Source of the DNA: Hominimerdicola alba
Lineage (GTDB): Bacteria; Bacillota; Clostridia; Oscillospirales; Ruminococcaceae
Assembly (NCBI RefSeq): GCF_900109655.1
Contig: NZ_FOAT01000014.1
Location: 1-64,000, forward strand
Reading direction: 5' to 3'
DNA: 64,000 nt
The position numbers and the translations under genes are program-made. The notes under the pieces were generated by a model. It was not told the DNA's origin, did no database searches, and was given only the letters and a program-made list of their open reading frames with translations. Shown here in pieces: positions 59,551 to 64,000 of this stretch; position 1 is the first letter of the stretch, and each line of letters begins with the position of its first letter.

Positions 59551-60783
59551 TCAGCTTTTGCGGCATACGGCTGTAACGGACATAAATCCGTCATTTACAT
59601 CGGCGAAGATATCACCGTGCATACTATTCATAAGCCTGCGGCATATATATAGACCAAGCCCGCTTCCCTGTTTTCCGTTTGTATTTGAACCACGCCAGAA
59701 ACTGTCAAATATGTGGTCAAGCTCGTTCTTCGGAAGTTCACAGCCGCTGTTTTTAACGGTCACAAGACGGCAGTCTTCTTCATCCGAAAAACTTATCTTT
59801 ATGTTTTTGCCGTCGCCGTATTTTATAGCATTCTCGATTATGTTCTGAAGCACCTCGGTCAGTCGGTCGGGGTCGCCGTAAATCATGCAGTCGTTGTAGT
59901 CTTCCACTATGAATTCTGTACCGTTCAATGAAAGCTTGCTTCGGTAGAATGCTTCAACACCACCGATCACTTGAGAAAGATAATAGTCGCGGTTCTCCAC
60001 ATCAAAGCTGAGAAAATCATCTGAGGAATGTTTGATTATCTCTTCAAGATAACGCTCTATCTCGTCTGCCTTTTCACCGATACTGCCGTAGACTTCTTCC
60101 AGCTTCTGCGGGTCGCTGTACAGTCCCCTTGCCAGCGCCTTGGAATAAAGCTTTATAGAAGAAAGCGGCGTTTTGATATCGTGAGAAAGTGAAAGTATCA
60201 TGGTCTTTTCGGCTTTCGCGTGTTCAAACTCTTTCTGCTTTGAAGATTCAAGCTTCTCTCTCAGCATATCAAGTCCCCAGACAAATTTGCCAAAGTACCT
60301 GCTTTTGTCCTCTTTTAGAGGGTCAGTGAGATTGCCCTTTGAAAGCTCATATGGCAGTTCACTTATCCTGTTGAAAGGCTTTATCATCTTGCTCCTGAGA
60401 TACATAAGTACAGCCAGCCCGCTTAACGTGACAGCGATGAAAGCAATATTCACAGCGACAAACGCTTTCCTGCTGCCATTATCTGTCCTGTCATCATACT
60501 CTATCCTGTAAAGCCTGCCGCCTGCCTTGCAGATAACATACTCTCTCTTGCTATCAAAAGCGGCTTCATCATCTACGTCGATATCATATATCCCTGTTAT
60601 GGCAGTATAATCATCGGCGCTGACTTTTTCACCCGCATCGAGCCGATGTTTCACTCTGTTGACCTCTACAAGGTAATACCCCGATGTCTCACAGCGGTCT
60701 TTAAGCAGGACATGGTCAACGGAAGCTGTCAGCACCGCCATTATCACAATGAAGAATACAATAAGCTTGTCGAAGCTTTTCAT
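59551..60783 (-). CDS. Sensor histidine kinase
   Basis: Membrane kinase of 410 residues. Helices at about 7-25 and 108-130 flank a small external domain of about 80 residues. A HAMP-like linker, HisKA with LSLSHDIKTPLSSIKLYSKAL (phospho-His) and an HATPase domain (NIIENAIKYGDG, then GSGLGLYICRRL) follow. Its gene begins 1 bp after the response regulator stop, so they are a pair. The adjacent ABC permease suggests sensing of an antimicrobial or envelope stress (inference). Confidence 0.9.
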   Translation of the reverse strand: MKSFDKLIVFFIVIMAVLTASVDHVLLKDRCETSGYYLVEVNRVKHRLDAGEKVSADDYTAITGIYDIDVDDEAAFDSKREYVICKAGGRLYRIEYDDRTDNGSRKAFVAVNIAFIAVTLSGLAVLMYLRSKMIKPFNRISELPYELSKGNLTDPLKEDKSRYFGKFVWGLDMLREKLESSKQKEFEHAKAEKTMILSLSHDIKTPLSSIKLYSKALARGLYSDPQKLEEVYGSIGEKADEIERYLEEIIKHSSDDFLSFDVENRDYYLSQVIGGVEAFYRSKLSLNGTEFIVEDYNDCMIYGDPDRLTEVLQNIIENAIKYGDGKNIKISFSDEEDCRLVTVKNSGCELPKNELDHIFDSFWRGSNTNGKQGSGLGLYICRRLMNSMHGDIFADVNDGFMSVTAVCRKS

Positions 60784-60784
60784 C

Positions 60785-61450
60785 TCAGCCCTCCCAGCGG
60801 TAGCCCTTTCCCCAGACCGTCAGTATTCGCTTGGGTTCTTTTGGGTCGGGCTCTATCTTCTGACGGAGCCATTTGATATGGACTGTCAGCGTCTGTATCT
60901 CGGATTCACTGTCAGAACCCCATATCCGATTGAATATGAACTCCTTGGTAAGCGTCTGTCCCTTGTTTTCGATGAACAGCCTTAGCAGCTCGAATTCCTT
61001 GGCTGTCATCTGCAAAGACTCTCCGTTTTTGGTAACTGTACCGCCTGTAAGATCCAGGGTGATATCCCCGTCTGAGAGATCGTCCATAGCAAGTCGGCGT
61101 TTGAAAATGCCCTTGACCTTGGCTATCAGAATATCGATATCATAGGGCTTTTCGATATAATCATCAGCACCTAAGATCAGACCGTTCAGCTTGTCCTCTC
61201 TGTCAATACGCGCGGTAAGTATCAGTATCGGTGTATTGCTCTGCTCACGTATACGCCTGCACACTGCAAAGCCATCGATGCCCGGAAGATTGATATCAAG
61301 CAGCACAAGTCTTGCGCCGTATTTTTCAAAAAGTGTCAGAGCTTTTTCCCCGCTTTCAGCAGTACTTACAGTATAGCCCTCAGCCCTGAGAAAATCACAC
61401 AGCAGAACGCTGAGCTCCTTGTTATCCTCAACGATAAGTATATCGACCAT
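60785..61450 (-). CDS. OmpR-family response regulator
   Basis: Protein of 221 residues. The receiver has IVEDNKE and the phospho-Asp in RLVLLDINLPGIDGF, with Lys in YIEKPYDID. Residues about 125-221 are a winged-helix DNA-binding domain (TAKEFELLRLFIENKGQTLT, WGKGYRWEG). It is the first gene of a two-gene operon with the histidine kinase, promoter at 61486-61514. It probably controls the neighbouring ABC transporter. Confidence 0.92.
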   Translation of the reverse strand: MVDILIVEDNKELSVLLCDFLRAEGYTVSTAESGEKALTLFEKYGARLVLLDINLPGIDGFAVCRRIREQSNTPILILTARIDREDKLNGLILGADDYIEKPYDIDILIAKVKGIFKRRLAMDDLSDGDITLDLTGGTVTKNGESLQMTAKEFELLRLFIENKGQTLTKEFIFNRIWGSDSESEIQTLTVHIKWLRQKIEPDPKEPKRILTVWGKGYRWEG

Positions 61451-61485
61451 TTCACACCTCGCATATTTTTGTACTTATATTTAAT

Positions 61486-61514
61486 ATTATACTCCCCTTT
61501 TGCTGATACGTCAA
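61486..61514 (-). promoter_or_regulatory. Promoter of the two-component operon
   Basis: On the minus strand TTGACG (61509-61514), 17 bp, TATAAT (61486-61491). Confidence 0.75.
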
Positions 61515-61535
61515 CTGCAAAATTCATTTCCCGAG

Positions 61536-61592
61536 AAAACAGCAAACGACATCTGATCTCATTTTGCTTTCAAAGATCGGTGTCGTTTACTG
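61536..61592 (-). terminator. Terminator of the ABC permease gene
   Basis: CAGCAAACGACA and GATC (61540-61558) pair with GATC and TGTCGTTTACTG (61575-61592), with one mismatch and a small internal loop. On the minus strand TTTTC follows. It separates the transporter from the two-component operon. Confidence 0.75.
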
Positions 61593-61628
61593 TGTACATA
61601 TCAGGCTGTTTGAAGAATAGTATTTTTC

Positions 61629-63998
61629 TTATTCAATGCTCGCCGTATCCGAAGCCTTTACATTGCCTGTATAAAGGGAAGTGAGAAGCACGCTCACCAC
61701 TGTGGCGGCTACGATGACTGCGGGATAAATAACGAACATCGAGATAACGTCGAACTTGTATTCAACGCTGTTCATAACACCCAGCATTCCGAATATAGGA
61801 TCCATAGTCAGCTTAGTGAAAGGTACGCAAAGGGATGCCGAAATAATTACAGCGAATATAGAAATAAACAGGAAGCGCAGTGTATGATGTGCCACTACCG
61901 AGCGTTCTTTAAAACCGATAGCTTTCATCAGTGCTATCTCAGATCTTTCCTTTGCGATGAAGGAGCGCTCCATAAGAACACTTATCAGTATGATGATCAC
62001 AACCGCAAGCACCAGCGCAAGATCTCTGACCGTTGACATAGTATCGCCGACGCCCATACTGCTTTTGGTGAATTCTCTTGAATCCTCAACGATGCTGACA
62101 TTCATTATGTCTTTCAGCTTTTCTCTGCGCTCGTCGATCACTTCCTTACTCGGATCATCATCGAAATCTATCTGGAACGCAAATATGGAGGATGGAGCTG
62201 TTTCTTTTATCTCGATATCCTGATGCAATCTGCCAACCATGCCCATCTGATCAAAACTCTGGAACAGTGCGGATACCAGGTATTCATCGGTGCTGCCGTC
62301 AATGGTTATCTTAACTGTATCGCCTACACTGACACCTATTTTCTCTGCGGCGGCTTCGGCAAAAGCTACCTCATTGGTATACATAGGCGCTGAGCCATCG
62401 GTATACTCATAATCTGTTGCCTCTGTCTTGCTGCATTGCAGGAAACTGAGATTGGTGTTCTTGCCATCATACTCAACGTTCAGCTGATACCAGGGTTCAG
62501 CCCAGACCTTGCCCGGCATATCGTTTTCGGCAAGTATCTTTTCTATCTCTTCCGAAGCTTCATCGGGTGTCTTTATACCGCCTATGATCTCCATGCCACG
62601 CTCACTGTCTGTCAGATAAACATCGCTCTTCTTAACGCTCAGCAGATACAGCAGCGAATCGCTGTCGATGGTATTCGCGGTGGCTGTCAGCACCATTATC
62701 AGCAGCGTGAACAGTATAAATATAAATGTTATAAGACCGTACTGCCTTGGTGCGCTGAGTATATCGTTAACGGATAAGAATCCTGTGCTGCCAAGTTTGC
62801 TTTTGCTGAGACTCATAACGCTGCGTTTCTTGAAACGCTCACCTGTCTGACCGTTGCGTACAGCATCTATAGGAGAAAGCTTGTTAATCTTAGCTGTGCA
62901 TCTCCAGCAGAACAGCATGATCATTGCAACTACTACAAGACAGCATACTATGCCAATCAGCACACTGTTATCACTGCCAAGCACCATATTATCGCTGACG
63001 CTCTTAAGAAGTGCCGCACCGAAGGGTACACTTATAACATATCCCACAAAAGCACCAAGTACCGCGATGCCAAGGTATTTCACCAAATATAATCCCCTGA
63101 TGGAGCTGTTTTTAAGACCCACCGCTTTCATTACGCCTATCTCTCTGAACTCTTCAGAAATAGTAAAACCGATGGTGAATCTCAGCACCACAAATGAAAC
63201 TATCAGCAGACCTATACTAAGCACCATCAGAATAGCCGCAACCAATATATCCATTAGGTATGTCATTCTGATAAGATTTATATCTAAATTCAGCTGAAGA
63301 TAAGGTGCGTATTTAGCAGAAGCATCTGTAAACGCCTTTTCGTCATTGATATTGAAATAATACATATTTCCTGCAAAATCGGACTTTATAGCTTCATTTT
63401 CAGCAAAGGCTCTGTAATCCTCGCTGTTTATAACATATCTCGGATTGGACATCATAGAAGAACCGTAAAGGGCATCCTTGATATAACCCGCAAACTCAAA
63501 GTCCTTAGAAACGCCCTCAAGATCTATAGTTATCTTGTCGCCTATCTCCAGATCGGTCTTTTTGATTTCCTGACCAGCAATGTAGATCTTGCCTTTATCC
63601 ACCTCGGTCAGCATCTCATTATTGCTGTCAAAAACATTTATGCCAACCGTATCGATCTTGTTGAGCATACCCACCCTGTCAAGGTCACACAGGTTTTCAC
63701 CGTTACGCTGAAGGTTCGAGGATATGAGATAGATAACATCCTCGCGCTTGTAATCGGTGACATATTCATTCTCCTGCAAAAATTCCTCGATATACTGTGA
63801 TTTCTTTTCACCTCTGGTGGCATAGAACATATCGGGCATATTCGCTTTCTCGAAGAAATAGTCCAGCCCGTTTACAACCGACAGGATATTATTCACACTT
63901 GATGCCGCGAACATAGCAGAAAGTATCACAAACAGCAGAAGTATGATGTTCATTGTCTTTTTTCTTTTCAGATCTTTCTTTAATATTCTGAGATACAT
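61629..63998 (-). CDS. FtsX-type ABC transporter permease
   Basis: Membrane protein of 789 residues whose start codon is two bases from the right edge. A first helix (about 17-38) is followed by an extracellular domain (about 40-240) and an FtsX domain with helices near 240-385. A further helix (about 420-445), a second external domain (about 450-655) and a C-terminal FtsX domain follow. The partner ATPase would be expected just beyond the right edge. The neighbouring kinase and regulator suggest an antimicrobial-peptide or lipid-stress transporter (inference). Confidence 0.85.
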   Translation of the reverse strand: MYLRILKKDLKRKKTMNIILLLFVILSAMFAASSVNNILSVVNGLDYFFEKANMPDMFYATRGEKKSQYIEEFLQENEYVTDYKREDVIYLISSNLQRNGENLCDLDRVGMLNKIDTVGINVFDSNNEMLTEVDKGKIYIAGQEIKKTDLEIGDKITIDLEGVSKDFEFAGYIKDALYGSSMMSNPRYVINSEDYRAFAENEAIKSDFAGNMYYFNINDEKAFTDASAKYAPYLQLNLDINLIRMTYLMDILVAAILMVLSIGLLIVSFVVLRFTIGFTISEEFREIGVMKAVGLKNSSIRGLYLVKYLGIAVLGAFVGYVISVPFGAALLKSVSDNMVLGSDNSVLIGIVCCLVVVAMIMLFCWRCTAKINKLSPIDAVRNGQTGERFKKRSVMSLSKSKLGSTGFLSVNDILSAPRQYGLITFIFILFTLLIMVLTATANTIDSDSLLYLLSVKKSDVYLTDSERGMEIIGGIKTPDEASEEIEKILAENDMPGKVWAEPWYQLNVEYDGKNTNLSFLQCSKTEATDYEYTDGSAPMYTNEVAFAEAAAEKIGVSVGDTVKITIDGSTDEYLVSALFQSFDQMGMVGRLHQDIEIKETAPSSIFAFQIDFDDDPSKEVIDERREKLKDIMNVSIVEDSREFTKSSMGVGDTMSTVRDLALVLAVVIIILISVLMERSFIAKERSEIALMKAIGFKERSVVAHHTLRFLFISIFAVIISASLCVPFTKLTMDPIFGMLGVMNSVEYKFDVISMFVIYPAVIVAATVVSVLLTSLYTGNVKASDTASIE

Positions 63999-64000
63999 AT

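Noticed and set aside
1-64000. tRNA or rRNA genes, CRISPR arrays, insertion sequences and prophage
   Set aside because: Reading both strands I saw no T-loop or acceptor-stem pattern, no regularly spaced identical repeats, no transposase or integrase, and no phage structural gene. Weak or fragmentary cases could be missed by eye.

Overview
The window looks like a chromosomal segment of an anaerobic gut or rumen Firmicute of the Ruminococcus group. This is inferred from a secreted dockerin protein, BspA-type leucine-rich-repeat proteins, clostridial gene families (SleB-type cortex hydrolase, TrpB2, DUF1667, DUF5662), many very consensus TTGACA-17-TATAAT promoters and short hairpin-plus-U terminators. 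The species is not identified. It is mostly core and housekeeping DNA. I see no prophage, transposase, CRISPR array, tRNA or rRNA gene.

Layout. 1-390: four tandem consensus promoters pointing out of the left edge, probably for an rRNA or tRNA operon outside the window. 499-1852: SleB-like spore hydrolase and a GNAT acetyltransferase. 2016-11367: a long leftward block with ychF, small membrane proteins, a large FtsX-type ABC permease, trpS, a lipoprotein, a membrane protein and a PLP aminotransferase. 11574-11776: a promoter- and terminator-bounded small RNA. 11849-14870: a three-gene oxidoreductase set related to anaerobic glycerol-3-phosphate dehydrogenase. 15078-18994: a zinc-uptake operon (Fur-family regulator, binding protein, ATPase, permease, extra lipoprotein). 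19040-20319: a dockerin-only secreted protein and a cyclase-family hydrolase.

20320-25473 is the most unusual part: about 1.1 kb without a gene, holding a promoter and a strongly structured RNA with two mutually exclusive pairings and two terminator-like hairpins, followed by a cytosolic leucine-rich-repeat protein and two tandem WYL-domain proteins. It reads like a riboswitch or attenuator controlling this three-gene unit.

25509-34678: alarmone synthetase, hydrolase, small membrane proteins, azoreductase-like flavoprotein, HD-GYP and other response regulators, a sugar-nucleotidyltransferase, and leuCD with an unknown gene between them. 34975-41464: L,D-transpeptidase, coiled-coil protein, coaD, rsmD, a short-chain dehydrogenase and a large anchored protein. 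41710-49085: a TerD fusion protein, a 90-bp-period degenerate repeat, DUF5662, a sugar-sensor-like diguanylate cyclase, a phosphoesterase and three small unknown genes. 49123-64000: a degenerate C39-like protein, lipoproteins, a clostripain-like protease with leucine-rich repeats, a GC-rich multi-hairpin intergenic element, TrpB2, a MATE exporter, and a two-component system next to an ABC permease that reaches the right edge.

Shared themes: cyclic-di-GMP signalling (a cyclase at 45528 and an HD-GYP protein at 28508), leucine-rich repeats in three different settings (cytosolic at 21415, fused to TerD at 41710, surface protease at 51565), and many lipoproteins. Family names come from recognising motifs by eye. 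No database search was run.
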